Source: Chrysomallon squamiferum
Lineage: Eukaryota; Mollusca; Gastropoda; Neomphalida; Peltospiridae
Reading direction: 5' to 3'
NCBI GenBank assembly: GCA_012295275.1
Contig: CM022677.1
Span: 3,913,053 to 3,977,052, forward strand
Length of the DNA: 64,000 nt
In this document: one piece after another, positions 12,561-26,225 of the stretch
Layout: each line of letters opens with the position of its first letter
How positions within the stretch are numbered: position 1 is the stretch's first letter
Made by a program: the position numbers and the translations under genes
The notes under the pieces: model-generated
The model's database searches: none
What the model was told of the DNA's origin: nothing
The model's input: the letters and a program-made list of their open reading frames with translations, nothing else

Positions 12561-15500
12561 AAAATAAATAATATTAATTGGTAATACTAAAACAGGTTGA
12601 TTTCTGATTCAAATACAAATTGTATTTTTTTTTTTTTTTTATCTGCATACTGGGGTATTCATTCACACAAAACAGGACAAATTACAAAATAAAACTTAAA
12701 TGATATGTATACCTTGTGAAGCCAATAAATGTATAACATTGGTCTAGGCATTGTTTAAATTGTAACTCAGCAAAATCATGAGTAATAGTGAATGAAAGCT
12801 ATTAAATTTTACAAGCAAAAATACATTTTAAATGGAATAACAAGTGTTGTCAAATATTTATTTCATGGAAGACTCAAAAATGATAACAGTAATAATGTAT
12901 TTAAATATGTACATAATCAAAAATTAATACTTGTGTGTGTACATGTACATACAGGAGTACATTTGTGTACATGTGAGTGTGTTTGTGTTAATACATACAG
13001 ATATACACACATATACACAAAAGAAAAACATTTATATAAATTTCTTTATTAGTATAAATCTAATGTGTTGTATATCAATTATTTAGAAAATTCTATTAAA
13101 CTGTATTTATTACTAATTTTATCTCAAGCAAATCAAGCAATATTAATTTAAATTCAAAAGTAATAATAATTGTGTAAATTATCAGTTAATATATATATAT
13201 ATATATTTTTTTTTACAAATTATATAAATAGAAATTTAAATACCTGAAATAAATGATACAAATGAATACAATATTTTCGTTTTACGTTCAATCACGAGCT
13301 TCCCTAAGCCATGTTGATCAGTTGACATGCAGACGTCATACGTACATGTGATGTTCAGGTTGTCTTGTCTCGTTTGTTTCTATTTAGACTTAACCCTTTT
13401 GTGATTTACCTTTCAGTGCGTCAAAACGAATAAAAGTACACCGACGAATGCTGATGATTAAAGAGAAATGGAAGACAAAAACTTTAGAAACAAAATACAA
13501 TATCTTAAATGAACACAAAACCCACGAACAGCGGCATATAATTATTTCTTAATGTATTTGTAAAAAATTATTTGTAAACGATTTACTGTTTTGTTTAATA
13601 TCTATGATCTATTAAATCATTTATGTCTACATTGCCGTTTTATTTCTCCTTATTTAACTTTTTTTTTTTTTTTTGGTCAAATTTCAATCATGAAGAACGT
13701 AACCACTGGTTTAATCTTAAAATTAGTCTCCCGCTTAACGATATCTCACTTAAGGAACGGAAGAATAAAAACGAATAATGACGAAATCGTAAAACAACCC
13801 CCCCCAAAAAAAAACCCCAAAACACCCAAACAGGTCACCACTTAGAGAAACGTACATCCTCACAAAGAATCAGCTGTTAGTCTACCATGGAATTTTTGCT
13901 TAAAATTTTTTTTTTTTAGTGACTAAAATCGAGTTTTCCTGCGATGAAATTTCCGAGATCACCAGTGTTGTCAGATCTGCAATATTCACAAGAATGCACC
14001 TTGAAGTATTCCAAAACTATCTTCTTTATTTTGTATTTTAATCTCAACTTGTAAAAGTAACCGTTGCGACTTTAGAAGACTGTAATTATAAACAATAGAT
14101 AGATAATAAAATGTATCTCACCTTTCTCTGCCATATAGCCTTTTCTTTTTACAATTTTTGTTAATTGAATAACAAGGCAGCACATCTAATTATCACTCTA
14201 ATATGTTGTGTAAGTAATTGAAAACCACATTAATTTCTAGCGATCAAGCCTTTACACTCTAAAAACGTTTATATATAAAGAAGACTTTTGAAGGTTTTGT
14301 CGTCAACCTTTAATTAATTCTCACCTAATTTTCTGCCGATAACTTGAATACCACAACAGTATTTATCCTTTGGTTAAAAGCAGTGGAGTAAAAACGTGAA
14401 CTTTTATTTTAATAAAAAATTGCATATTATTCGTGGGGCAGTGATGCTATGTTTTAGTATTTATATTCTGCAGTAATCATGAAAGGGAGATATATTGCAG
14501 AAATTGAAGTATATTTCACTGAAAACATGTATTTTTAGTCTCAATTTAGTTTTATGAACAGCACATATCACAAACTAAACGGTAAATCTCAAGCTTAGAA
14601 AACGCTGATAAAAAAATTTAAAAAAAAAAAAGAATAGAAGAAAAGTCATGTTTAGTCATTTATTCTCAAATTATCATAAGCGTAGTTTTTAATTCAACGA
14701 AAATAACTTAATATTTTATTAATTACATTAATAACTCAAGATAATTTGTTAATATTAATACCTGCTACATATTTTTAATTATTCTTTCCGGTTCCATAAA
14801 ATAGATCTGCATAACTGTGAGCTATCAGAAAAGGAAAATTATTAAAGAAATCTAAATATTTACATAGTGTAGGTATTGCTTTTTGAGTGCGCGTAATGCA
14901 ATATAGAAACACTGTCATACGTTGTTTTGTTATTTTATTATGCGGGCAATATCTTAGTGGAATAAACTTAATAAAATAAACTGTTTTCTCTGTTACTAAT
15001 AAATCAAAGAAAATTACCGATATGCTGTTTCAAATTATTGGCCAAAACTTTTGCGTGATCGTGATGAAGTAAGCTGATGTATTCTTAAATTTTTTTTTTA
15101 TAAATGTCACATAATAAATATATCCTTTATAAACACAGTGGTGTCGGTATCAGAAGCTTTTTACAGGAAAACGTGAGAATTAATTACACGTTGATATTTA
15201 AATTTAATTCTACTTGGAGAGCTATGAGTGCAATTGAAAACAATTGAAAACAGAAAATGTTTTGTTGCTTTTTTTTTTTTATAATTTTTTACCGAAACTG
15301 CCGCATGTTATCTAAAATAATTTTATGGTTGCTGTTAGTTTCATTTTTACATCTTCGAATGTTTTTTTTATTCATGGTAGAGTTTTTGATAGTGTACAAC
15401 TAATGAAGTAATCGAGACCTGTTTTCGACTCGCATGTCACTTTACGTCTGCTACAAAAGCTGACGGTGTAATAAGAACTATTCGTTTATTAATGAGATTA

Positions 15501-16200
15501 GGCGTAACTGAAAACAGACGAAGAAACACGACAGAGCGCTCAATCATTGAAATACAGTGCCTTAAATTATAATATTTATATCAATTTTCATTTTCGTAAA
15601 TAAGCTTAATATTATTTTTCTTTAGCACTGCATCATTTAATGATTTTGATTTTGATTTATTTATTTATTGTTAGTAATTTTTTTTTCAATCCACACAGCA
15701 CAAAACAGGACTGTTTTTCTATTATTATCTGAAGCAGTAAGTTATACTACTTTTACAATGAAAAGAAAAAAATACTTTTTGTTCTTTTTTTATTAAGATT
15801 TTCTTTAAAAGCGTGAGTGAGAGAGAAATAGGTTTGTTGAATGAGAGTATTAAAATAATAATAATTATAATATATTTGCATTTTTACGAGCAACAGTAAA
15901 AATGCAAATGTATTAAATTTTTGCTGTGAAATATGAATAATAAATAGGAAATTAACTCAGAATATTCTGCGTTTTTCATTATCAACAATGGAATATATTT
16001 ATATATCCATTTCAAAAATCCAGTTTCTTTCACAATAAACAGCGAAATCTTATGACGAACAATGAAGATTAAAAAACAAGAGAGAGAGAGAGAGAGTTTG
16101 GTACAGATAAAAATAAACTTAAAGACAGACTGACAGAATATAGAACTATTTATAAATAGATGAATAACAGACTCATAGAAAGGAACAAAGATAAATAGAA
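12561..16200. other. 3.6 kb without a supportable gene
   Basis: AT-rich, mostly unique-looking sequence with scattered poly-T and poly-A. A slightly less AT-biased patch (13260-13500) includes an ACGTCA word. Open frames here are short, lack splice or family support and are interrupted by homopolymers (for example the C-run/A-run at 13798-13815). I see nothing I can name. Confidence 0.45.
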
Positions 16201-17140
16201 AGCCAAAGAGGAACGTAAACAGAGAGCCAGAGGAACAGAGAGCGAGAGAGAGTTTAGTTAGGAACGTAAACAGAGAGACAGAGGAACAGAGAGCGAGAGA
16301 GAGTTTAGTTAGGAACGTAAACAGAGAGACAGAGGAACAGAGAGCGAGAGAGAGTTTAGTTAGGAACGTAAACAGAGAGACAGAGGAACAGAGAGCAGAG
16401 AGAGAGTTTAGTTAGGAACGTAAACAGATAGACAGAGGAACAGAGAGCGAGAGAGAGAGTTTAGTTAGGAACGTAAACAGAGAGACAGAGGAACAGAGAG
16501 AGAGAGAGTTTAGTTAGGAACGTAAACAGAGACAGAGGAACAGAGAGAGAGAGAGAGAGTTTAGTTAGGAACGTAAACAGATAGACAGAGGAACAGAGAG
16601 AGAGAGAGAGAGTTTAGTTAGGAACGTAAACAGAGAGACAGAGGAACAGAGAGAGCGAGAGAGAGTTTAGTTAGGAACGTAAACAGATAGACAGAGGAAC
16701 AGAGAGCGAGAGAGAGTTTAGTTAGGAACGTAAACAGAGAGACAGAGAGGAACAGAGAGCGAGAGAGAGTTTAGTTAGGAACGTAAACAGATAGACAGAG
16801 GAACAGAGAGCAGAGAGAGAGAGTTTAGTTAGGAACGTAAACAGAGAGACAGAGGAACAGAGAGCGAGAGAGAGTTTAGTTAGGAACGTAAACAGATAGA
16901 CAGAGGAACAGAGAGCGAGAGAGAGTTTAGTTAGGAACGTAAACAGAGAGACAGAGGAACAGAGAGCGAGAGAGAGTTTAGTTAGGAACGTAAACAGAGA
17001 GACAGAGGAACAGAGAGCGAGAGAGAGTTTAGTTAGGAACGTAAACAGAGAGACAGAGGAACAGAGAGCGAGAGAGAGTTTAGTTAGGAACGTAAACAGA
17101 TAGACAGAGGAACAGAGAGCGAGAGAGAGTTTAGTTAGGA
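16200..17140. repeat. 51-bp GA-rich minisatellite, about 18 copies
   Basis: Each unit contains GTTTAGTTAGGAACGTAAAC followed by AGAGAGACAGAGGAACAGAG and a variable (GA)n spacer. Copies alternate between ACAGAGAGACAG and ACAGATAGACAG, and GA slippage makes units of about 47-55 bp. The leucine/serine-rich open frame on the minus strand reflects the 17-codon period and is not a gene. Confidence 0.95.
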
Positions 17141-17744
17141 GGTACATGAACGGAAAGAGAATTACGGATTGAAAGAAAATGCGACAAGTAGGTATATTAG
17201 ATACAATAATAATATATTTTAATATAGCATGGCACGCTCAGAAAATAAGTAGACAAATACCCTTAGGAAGAATGCCGGTACGACGGCAACGACTGCGACA
17301 TTAATAGAAATTACAGTACTATATTTTAGAAGGCGATACGCCACCTCCATGGATACAGTGAGGCGCTTATTTGTCAAGAATGTGATGATGTCTGAAAAGT
17401 AATTGCTTCTATAATTGAAAACCTTTCTGTCCACCATTCCATCCTTTTATCCATTTATTTTACTTTCCCAATTCTTCTTTGCACCAAAACTTTCATCATC
17501 TAACACTCCATCCATCCTTACCTACCTGCATGTTTCTATATATCTATCTCTGTCTATATATTTGTTTTATTTCATTATGTCTGTCTATATATTTGTTTTA
17601 TTTCATCATCAGTTTCTCTGTTTGTCTATCTATATATCTGTCTGTTTGTCCGCTTTCTATCTATCTATCTATCTATCTAGCTAGCTAGCTATCTATATCT
17701 ATCTATATCTATATATATATATATATATGTGTGTGTGGAGAGTG
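17141..17744. other. Unique patch then ATCT/CTGT tracts
   Basis: 17150-17450 is relatively complex but shows no splice-bounded exon. 17520-17730 is dominated by TCTATCTATC and TATATA runs. Confidence 0.45.
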
Positions 17745-17925
17745 ACAGAGAGAGTAAGAAAGCCAGAGTGAAATATTTATGTCATAACTTATTCTTAAGT
17801 ACATACACTTCTGTCTATACTCTGTTGGCCTGTCAGTCTATCTGTATATAGAAAGGGCTTTCAAAGTAATAGCACTGTATCCATCTCTTCATGTATCTTC
17901 AGTAATTATATATATATCTACACAC
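17745..17925 (-). repeat. Dispersed repeat of about 190 bp, partner of 39350-39545
   Basis: Read in reverse complement, this stretch matches 39350-39545 over shared words: GAAAGCCCTTTCTAT, GACAGGCCAACAGAG, AAGAATAAGTTATGA and CTCTGGCTTTCTTAC. Order and spacing are kept, orientation is opposite, and the flanks are ATCT/TATA microsatellites in both places. It looks like a short dispersed element. Confidence 0.75.
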
Positions 17926-19650
17926 ACACACACATACATATATATATAAATATTTATATATATATATGTGTGTGTGTGTGTGTTTATGTGTGTTAGAGAG
18001 TTTAGATATAGATGGATGGATGGACAACACATATACACACACACTCTGTATACACTATATACAAACTACATATATAGATACATAGCTACATAGGTTCATG
18101 AGTATTAGTATTTATGTTAGAGGACTGGTATATAACTGGATTTGTGAATAAGAGAACGTTTATATGTGTGTTAGATTATAGTAGATATCTAGACTGAGAT
18201 ATATATATACACACACATAAACCTATTCACTCATGTATTTATTTATATTTAACACACACCCATTTCTTAACACACATATATCTATCAATCATCTGACTCT
18301 CTCAAGAATCCAGAAAAAGCACACCGTTTTTCATACACATTATATAACCGTTCTCTGTAACACATACAGATACACATAATTTATCTATGTTATCTATGAA
18401 TATCTATATATATATATATATCTAATTATTGTCTACCTAACCTATCAATCTGTCTCTCAAGCGATGAATATGTCTAACTATCTCTATATGAATCTATCTC
18501 ACTTTCTCAGTTACACATAGCAGTCTTTAATGCACACATACAAAAACACACACACACACAAACATCAACACACTCTCTATTTACATCCTTTTTAATTATT
18601 TAAAAACACCCTTTCTATCTATTTATCTATCTATAAATATATTTATTTATCTATGTATTTATCCCATATACATAAGCAACAGACTCAGTCTTTCCTACAG
18701 TTGTGTGGGTATAAAATGTCTCCTTGCATCTATCTATCTTTCTAGTAATCTATCTAGCTTTCTTCTGTCTATCAGTTTACCTGTCTGTTATCATCTACCA
18801 TCTGTCCACCCTTTTTTACACATTACACAATCAACTATAACACACACACACACACACACACGTGTAGTAGTTATATATATATATATATATGCATGCGTGT
18901 GTTTGTATATTAACACACACCCATTTCTTAACACACATATCTATCTATATAATCTATCAGTCTGTCTAAACATCAATCTACCAACTAGTAACATACCTAC
19001 TATTACATTATCTCTCTAGCTTATACGCCTATTTTTCAATAACAATCGATCAATCATATGTACAGCTACCTGAATATCTAACTATGTACTACTTCAAAGC
19101 TTGCTATATTGCTGTATATCTGTCTGTATAATCTATCTGTATTTACCTCTGTATATTTATCTATATAACCTACCTGTATTTATTTCTCTATATCTGTCTG
19201 TATAATCTATCTGTATTTATCTCTGGATATCTAACTATAATCTATCTGTATTTACCTCTGTATATTTATCTAAATGACCTACCTGTATTTATTTCTCTAT
19301 ATCTGTCTGTATAATCAATCAGTATTTATCTTGTATAGCTACTTATAATCTATCAGTTCATCACTAACTCAATCCAAACAGATCATCTCCTCTGTCTGTC
19401 TGTGTGTGTGACTGTGTGTGTGTTTATCTATCAAATATATCCTCTCTCTTAAGTCTATTTCTAACATAAACATTTTCTTACACATATACATCCTCAAATC
19501 TACTGCCATACACTTTACCAGCACATTACCTATCTTGCTTGACACCTATCCTTCTATCTATCTTTCTGTCTGTCTATTGAACCTACTAACCTGCCTATCT
19601 GTTTAGCTTTCTATATAATCTCTCTGTCTATCCTCCATATATATTTCTCT
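17926..19650. repeat. Simple-sequence-rich region (CA, TA, ATCT, CTGT)
   Basis: Dominated by CA, TA and tetranucleotide tracts. A word, AACACACACCCATTTCTTAA, occurs near 18250 and again near 18915, and a block of about 100 bp around CTGTATTTACCTCTGTATAT is duplicated in 19130-19330. No gene is supported. Confidence 0.8.
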
Positions 19651-19714
19651 ATCCATCTACATTACATTCCATCAATAACAATCCATGAATCACATATTCA
19701 TCTTCCTGACTATC

Positions 19715-19792
19715 TCCGCTGTGGAGTTTTAGCAAAGTAAGTGTTCACATTATGTGCCTAATGAGAATATTCATCCACCAGCGTCAGTGAAA

Positions 19793-19834
<42 letters not shown>

Positions 19835-21941
19835 TTATTTATTTATTTATTTATTTATTTATTTCTGGCTGGCGACATCGAAATAATATCTGGAAAATAA
19901 AAATCTAGTTCGAAATGGATACGAGATAGTATGACGTCAAAGTTCCCCCCAATTTTTTTTGTTAAATACAAAATTGGTTTGGACCTTTGCAGCAATTGCT
20001 GCTCAATAATAGGCATATACGTATAAACGGCATTAGTTATATGATGTATTTCCTCAAATTACTTTTAATAATCCATATAGACTTGATTAGATGTTTAAAT
20101 GTTTATAAACACTGATCGGCCTTCGACGCTGCCATTTTGGATTTCGATCGGAAGTTTCCGTGATCGCTCGGAAACCGTCTGATCGGGTTTTTGAACTTCC
20201 AATTTCAACTATTTTACGTCTATTTTCTTAACTTTTTATGATATATAAATTAGATTTGCGCTGATAAAGGTAACCATGATCTCCTGTACCTTTCCTAACT
20301 ATTTTTTCAACTTAATCATACTTATCAAACGTTTCAAACTGGATTATTTTTATGCAAATGCGTGCATAATAAACTGAAATTATAATTCGCAATGTTCACC
20401 AACAGAAAAGAAGATTCAGGTGTAGTTTGTACCCAATAAATCGGTGAAGTATTATTAAATATACTGTATTGTATAGGCGTAAATATACCAAAAATGTCAT
20501 ATAAAAATAATTTGTAAATAAATTCATTGTTTTTAAAGAGACAAATCGAAAAGAAATAAATTAACTTGAATAAAAACATTAAATAAAATAAGCATTTTAC
20601 AATAATTCAGTAAATAATAACAACACATTATATACACCAAAACTAAAGGAAACTGGTTATTTAAAAGTCAAAGAAAACGCAAGGAATGTTATTAAGCTGG
20701 TGCTGTCTGTTACAAAGCATTATACACAATTAGTTCTTTTAAATCTAATTTACCGTCGCATCGCATATGCGGAGTAATCTATTTCAGAAGTTTGTGGTCT
20801 ACGGGAAATAACTCTATTTAACACGTTGCAAAATGTACAGAAAAGACTGAGTATGAAGTAAAATATTAAAAAAGAAGAAAATAACAAAAAGAAATCACAT
20901 AGAAATATATATATTTTTTTCAATAAATGAAGCAAAGAAAGATTATTAGTGACATCAAAAGTCTGCTGAATATAGATCATTCACTCAATTTACTGAATTC
21001 ACTAAACTGATTTTATTTAAACCTATATATTATTTTTTATTTCCATTTCATATAACTGTTTCTTTATGATAAATATATGCCTGAAATAATTTTATTTTAT
21101 TTCTTATCTTTTCGTTTTCTCTTATTTCAGTATTCTTTCTTAATTATTATTTTATTTATCATTTTAATTAGTGTTATTGTAGGTATTGTTCTTATTTTTA
21201 TCGTTAATCTCGTTATTTGAGATATTAATACTGAAAAAAACAAAACAATTATCAGTAGATAGATAGATATACAAACACACACACACATAAAAAAGAAAGA
21301 ATATGGTTACACGTGTTTGCCTTAGATATGTATGTAGTTAAATAATAGATAGATACACTGAAGATAGCTAGGGTTGGATATAGATATAGACATTTTACAT
21401 TTCATAGGCAAATGAACTTGTAAGAAAATGTTTGTATATGCGTTATAATATAATATCATATTAACCTCGCTTTTAACATCTTTTCTTTTATTGGTCATTT
21501 TAATCTCTCTGTCGGTCTGTCTGTCCATCTATCTATCTATATGTCTGTCTGTCTGTCTATCTCTATATCTATCCACCTACCTATCTACCTCTCGGACTGC
21601 AGAGATAAGTGCAGGTGTAGCTGTAATTATAACTTCAGTAAATTTGTTATAAACACTGCAGAAAATATTTATAATAAAACAGCGATGATATTTTATCTCA
21701 CTGGGAGAGGTTCTGTGTATTCTGAAAATACTGAAGGATCTTTATTTATTTATTTATTTATTTATTTATTTTCTTAAGTAAGTTAATTAATTTGTGTTTT
21801 ACTTTATTTTTAATAATAAGAATCTGTATTAAAGTTTCAAGTATTTATGAAAGATACACTTGTAAATGTCAATAATATGCTGAAATTAATTCATTTTAAT
21901 CTAGTCTCTCACCTCTAAATTGCAACCCTACTATCTTAACA

Positions 21942-22008
<67 letters not shown>

Positions 22009-22280
22009 TCATCATCATATCATCATCATCATAATGTGGATGACATTCAATTTTTTGTATAGGCATTTTTAAAAGTGGATTCATTATTCAACTTGTTAGG
22101 TACGTTATACCAATTAATGAAAAATTAAGCTTATTATTTATTTATTTATTTATTTATTTATTATGGAAAATAAAATTATCTACTATTGTGTTTTCAATAC
22201 ATAATATTATAGCTGCGCCTCTGTTTACAACATAAAACAAGTAATATAAATAGTGATGGCGGTACTGAAGTTGCGTTTTA
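19715..22280. repeat. Dispersed repeat, copy A (about 2.5 kb)
   Basis: Collinear with copy B (about 23630-26385). Shared landmarks in order: CCAGCGTCAG, a long T/ATTT run, CTGGCTGGCGAC/ATGGCTGACGAT, TTGGATTTCGATCGGAAGTT, AATCTAATTTACCGTC, AAGACTGAGT, AATATAGATCATTCACT, GAAAAATTAAGCTTATTATT and CGCCTCTGTTTACAACATAA. The core differs: here about 0.8 kb of AT-rich sequence (21030-21810), in copy B a transposase-like fragment. The family is not identified. Confidence 0.8.
21942..22020. repeat. (AAT)n with ATC tail
   Basis: AAT run within copy A of the dispersed repeat, absent from the matching place in copy B. Confidence 0.93.
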
Positions 22281-23382
22281 TTATAAGTAAGTAAACATTT
22301 TCTTTCTTCTTGTAGATGTAGATTGTTCTTCCTATGGATGAGTCACCTCCATGGGTGTCCATGGGCAAAACCGTCTTCCCGTTTGTAGTGATCCAACAAG
22401 CACGGCATGACAGTTGACATGATGCGAAAAGCAGCTCAAACCACAAACTGATAAAAAAAAACACCCGATGAATATAAAGCTGATAATAATTATTAAAACA
22501 ATATTTACGAAACATCATAAACGTGAAGAATGTGAACATGATGATCAGTAAATATAATCATTGAAATTTAGATTAATTTATTTCAATAATCGGACATCTC
22601 GATTGTTGGTTTTGTTTCGGTTTGAATAGCAAGACATATCTTTGCGGTAGACATACCTAAAATAACACGAATTACTTCGAAAATATAAAAAAAATAATTA
22701 TTATATCGATCGGAGTTGAAAATAAAAATTAATATTCGGCTAACTTCGTTTTTACGTTCGGGTCTATGACGTCATCAGTGGTTTGTTTACATAGATACAG
22801 TTGGCGATATTGAAGATTAGCGCATTCGAGTTAGTCCTGACTCGACTTTCCTTCTTTTTTACTTTGTTTATTGAATTGCATCTGCAAGTGATGAAGGTTA
22901 CATTTGTGTAGGTTTAATTTTTATATTATTAAAATATTTAAGTCCAAACTGGACATATTGTTTTATTCACAATGAGGTTGTGCTAGATTATTTTTAGATT
23001 AGATAATCAACGATAACTGCAAACTGTCTGTATGCATTACTTTCTAACCTCTAATGCTATGATTCCTGTTTCTTATATTGTTAATATACCCTTGTCAAAA
23101 TATGTTTATTTTTACATAAAAATAACAACAACAATCAATAATAGATAGTGTTTCGAATGTTTTTATTTAAAAAGAATAAAGGAGTATATATCTTAGCGAT
23201 CACACCCAGGACCGGTCCCAGGGATTTTCCTCTTTATATTCTAAAGATCTCAACTATACAAGTTGGCGCCATGACTACATGTGCAGGTTCCTCCAGACAC
23301 TGTTGTTCTGTTATATTAGCAGTTATATAATCTGTTACATTAGCACTTCACATAACAGTCGGTATTGATAGTAATAGTCATA

Positions 23383-23391
<9 letters not shown>
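22281..23391. other. Unique non-coding patch between repeat copies
   Basis: Includes a less AT-rich stretch at 22310-22450 that stays open on the minus strand but has no family match I know. There is a perfect CRE-like TGACGTCA at 22767-22774 and another mixed-composition patch at 23195-23300. No gene model can be supported. Confidence 0.4.
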
Positions 23392-23445
<54 letters not shown>

Positions 23446-23515
23446 GTTACTTTTTATATACATATACATACTAATCATCTTCTAAACATACAAATACATT
23501 ATCATTCCTATACAC

Positions 23516-23580
<65 letters not shown>

Positions 23581-23630
23581 CGTATATATATATATATGTA
23601 TGTATGTATGTGTGTGTATATCTATATGGA
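23392..23630. repeat. Compound microsatellite (CA)n, (GT)n, (TA)n, (TATG)n
   Basis: A CA run at 23392-23441, then GT/TA/TATG runs from about 23515 to 23620. Confidence 0.95.
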
Positions 23631-23718
23631 TAGATGCATCCTTCCAACCAGCGTCAGCGAAAATTATTTATTTCATTTGAATTTATTTTATTTCAATTAT
23701 TTTATTTTATTTTTATTT

Positions 23719-23750
<32 letters not shown>

Positions 23751-24521
23751 ATTTTTTTTATGGCTGACGATGTTGTAATAAAAAGGGGAAAACAAAATAG
23801 TACGAAATGGGTACGAGATGGTATATTACGTCAACGCCAGAAAAAAAAAAAAAAATAAAATAAAATAAATGTTACCACGTTTTCAGCAATTACTACAGAG
23901 TATTAGCCATCTATGTATAAGAGGCATTGATTATATGACATAATTCTCCAAATTACTTTTAATGATCCATGTAGAATTATTGCATTATAAAGGTCTATAT
24001 GTTTAAAAGTGTGTAAATATTGATCGGCGTTCGATGCTGCCATCTTGGATTTCGATCGGAAGTTTCCGTGAGGTCACGGAAGTTTTTTATTTTCCAAATA
24101 TATTATTTTACGACTACTTTCTGAACTTGTTATGATTTACACTGACAAACATGGTTGTTCATATTACAAAACCGTGATCTCTTCCGCCTTTCCGAACTAC
24201 TTTTTCAACTAAAATAAATGAAATAAATAAATAAAATAAATTAATAAAATTAATTGAAAAACATTAAATGCAATTTTACAATAATTCATCAAATAATAAT
24301 ATCACGTTATATAAACCAAAAATACAGGAAACTGATTAGTTAAAACATGTTAATAAGCTGGTTCTGTCTGATACAAAACATTATACAGAATTGTTTATTT
24401 TCATCTAAAAGCAGCAAATCTAATTTACCGTCACCTCTATTTCAGAAGTTCATGGTCTAAGAGAAACAACTCTATTTAACACGCACCTTGGTAAATATAC
24501 AAAAAAGACTGAGTGTTGAGT

Positions 24522-24561
<40 letters not shown>

Positions 24562-24825
24562 GAAAGAAAGTAATTCAAGTCGCCTGAATATAGATCATTC
24601 ACTGAATTTATTTAATTCACTAAAATTATTTTATTTAAAGCTAGTAGTAAGTTGGGGTAATTCTGGCCTCCGAGGTATATTATGACTTGCAGCCGCTATA
24701 CTGCATTTTGAGGTTTCAAAAGTGAGTGTTATTTTTTAGTCCTATAGACAAAAGGTTAGTGATAAATTATAACAGGTAAACATATAATCGCTTTTTAAGT
24801 TCAGCAGAAGAAACTTGATTAATAT

Positions 24826-25698
24826 GTGATAATTAGGGAAGAAATATGTGTTTTATTTTACTCCACCACTTGGGGCAATAAAATCAAAAGGATGAGGTAT
24901 GCCGAGGCATTGACAGAAGAAGAAAGTGTCAAGAGGAATGAAGAAGAGTTGGCAGAGAAGAAGAAGAAGGAGGAAGAAAAGGCAAAGAAAGCAAATGTTC
25001 TAGAGGCAAAATTACAACAACAAAATAGAAGATACCAAAGTCAAAACGGCAGTTCAATTTGAATGCTACAGCAGAACCGGTGGATGCAGCCAAAGAAAAC
25101 GTTGATGATGATGAGCCTGAACTAGAAGACAGAGATGTAGTAGATACACAAGAAAAATGTGAACTCTGTGGCAGAGTTGATGATGAGTCTGAACTAGAAA
25201 ACAGAGATGTAGTAGATACACAAGAACAATGTGAACTCTGTGGCAGAGTTGATGATGAGTCTGAACTAGAAGACAGAGATGTAGTAGATACACAAGAACA
25301 ATGTGAACTCTGTGGCAGAGTTGATGATGAGTCTGAACTAGAAGACAGAGATGTAGTAGATACACAGAACAAGAACTCTGTGGCAGAGTTGATGATGATG
25401 AACTAGAAGACAGAGATGTAGTAGATACACAAGAACAATGTGAACTCTGTGGCAGAGTTGATGATGAGTCTGAACTAGAAGACAGAGATGTAGTAGATAC
25501 ACAAGAAAATGTGAACTCTGTGGCAGAGTTGATGAATGGAATGAACTCAGAGTTGATGATGGAATGAATTCTGACGAGTTCATAGAATGTGACACGTGCC
25601 CAAATTGGTATTGTCTTGATTCATGTGCAAATCTTGAAATCCCAGCGGTGCAGACTAAAGATATTGTATTCTTGTGTGATATTTGTCAAGAGGTTTAG
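24826..25698 (+). pseudogene. Decayed transposase-like C-terminal tail with PHD-like zinc motif
   Basis: A lysine/glutamate-rich segment (24890-25010, EEELAEKKKKEEEKAKKA) precedes an acidic segment and a cysteine-rich C-terminus ending at a TAG at 25696-25698. The end has the pattern C-x2-C-x2-W-x-C-x4-C, then C-x2-C (ECDTCPNWYCLDSC and FLCDIC), as in a truncated PHD-like finger. Charged tail plus such a finger is typical of the C-termini of pogo/Tigger- and Jerky-type DDE transposases (family knowledge; weak evidence here because the DDE core is missing). Frame changes occur near 25010-25035 and inside the internal 72-bp repeats, so it cannot be translated through. A domesticated or host zinc-finger gene is the alternative. 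Confidence 0.4.
25105..25570. repeat. 72-bp tandem repeat inside the transposase-like tail, about 6 copies
   Basis: Each full unit encodes 24 residues, DDESELEDRDVVDTQ then EQCELCGRV, so every copy brings a C-x2-C half-site. Later copies have lost bases (near 25368-25400 and 25506) and break the frame. Confidence 0.93.
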
Positions 25699-26194
25699 TT
25701 TATTGAAGTTTTGAATTTGACTTGCATTATGATTAGGACTAATTATTATTAGTAGTAAACAATGATTATATAGCAATAATCAGTACGACAAATTTGAGGA
25801 CCAAACTATTCATGAATGTGGGGGGATAATAGAATATCACTTTCTACAGTTAATTAAGAAATAATCTGTAACAGCGCAGTATATTTACAGAACTTGTGTT
25901 ATAATAAACAAGATTCATCTCGCGCATCCTCGCCTTTTCACTTTACTTTTAATAATAAAAACGTCTATTAATGTTTCTCTATGTTCTAGACTTTTCTAGT
26001 ATTTAAGAAAGATGCACTTGCAAATATCAATAACATGGTGAAGTTCATTCATCTTAATCTAGCCTCTCACCTCTCAACTGCAATTCTACTATCTTAATAA
26101 AAAAATTAAAAAAAGAGAATAATACGCATTATTAGACGTTGATTCTTTATTCAGTTGTTAGATATGTTATACCTGTTAATGAAAAATTAAGCTT

Positions 26195-26225
<31 letters not shown>

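Noticed and set aside
16722-17147. 141-codon Leu/Ser-rich minus-strand frame resembling a membrane protein
   Set aside because: The 51-base GA-rich minisatellite read in reverse. Hydrophobicity follows from GA composition.
22225-22539. Minus-strand frame with a complex-looking segment (TTNGKTVLPMDTHGG)
   Set aside because: No acceptor/donor pair brackets it convincingly, no family is recalled, and the rest of the frame is low complexity.
24643-25954. Terminal inverted repeats for the transposase-like insert
   Set aside because: The left edge (AAGTTGGGGTAATTCTGG) and right edge (ATGTGGGGGGATAATAG) look alike only in direct orientation and weakly. No convincing inverted pair or target-site duplication was found.
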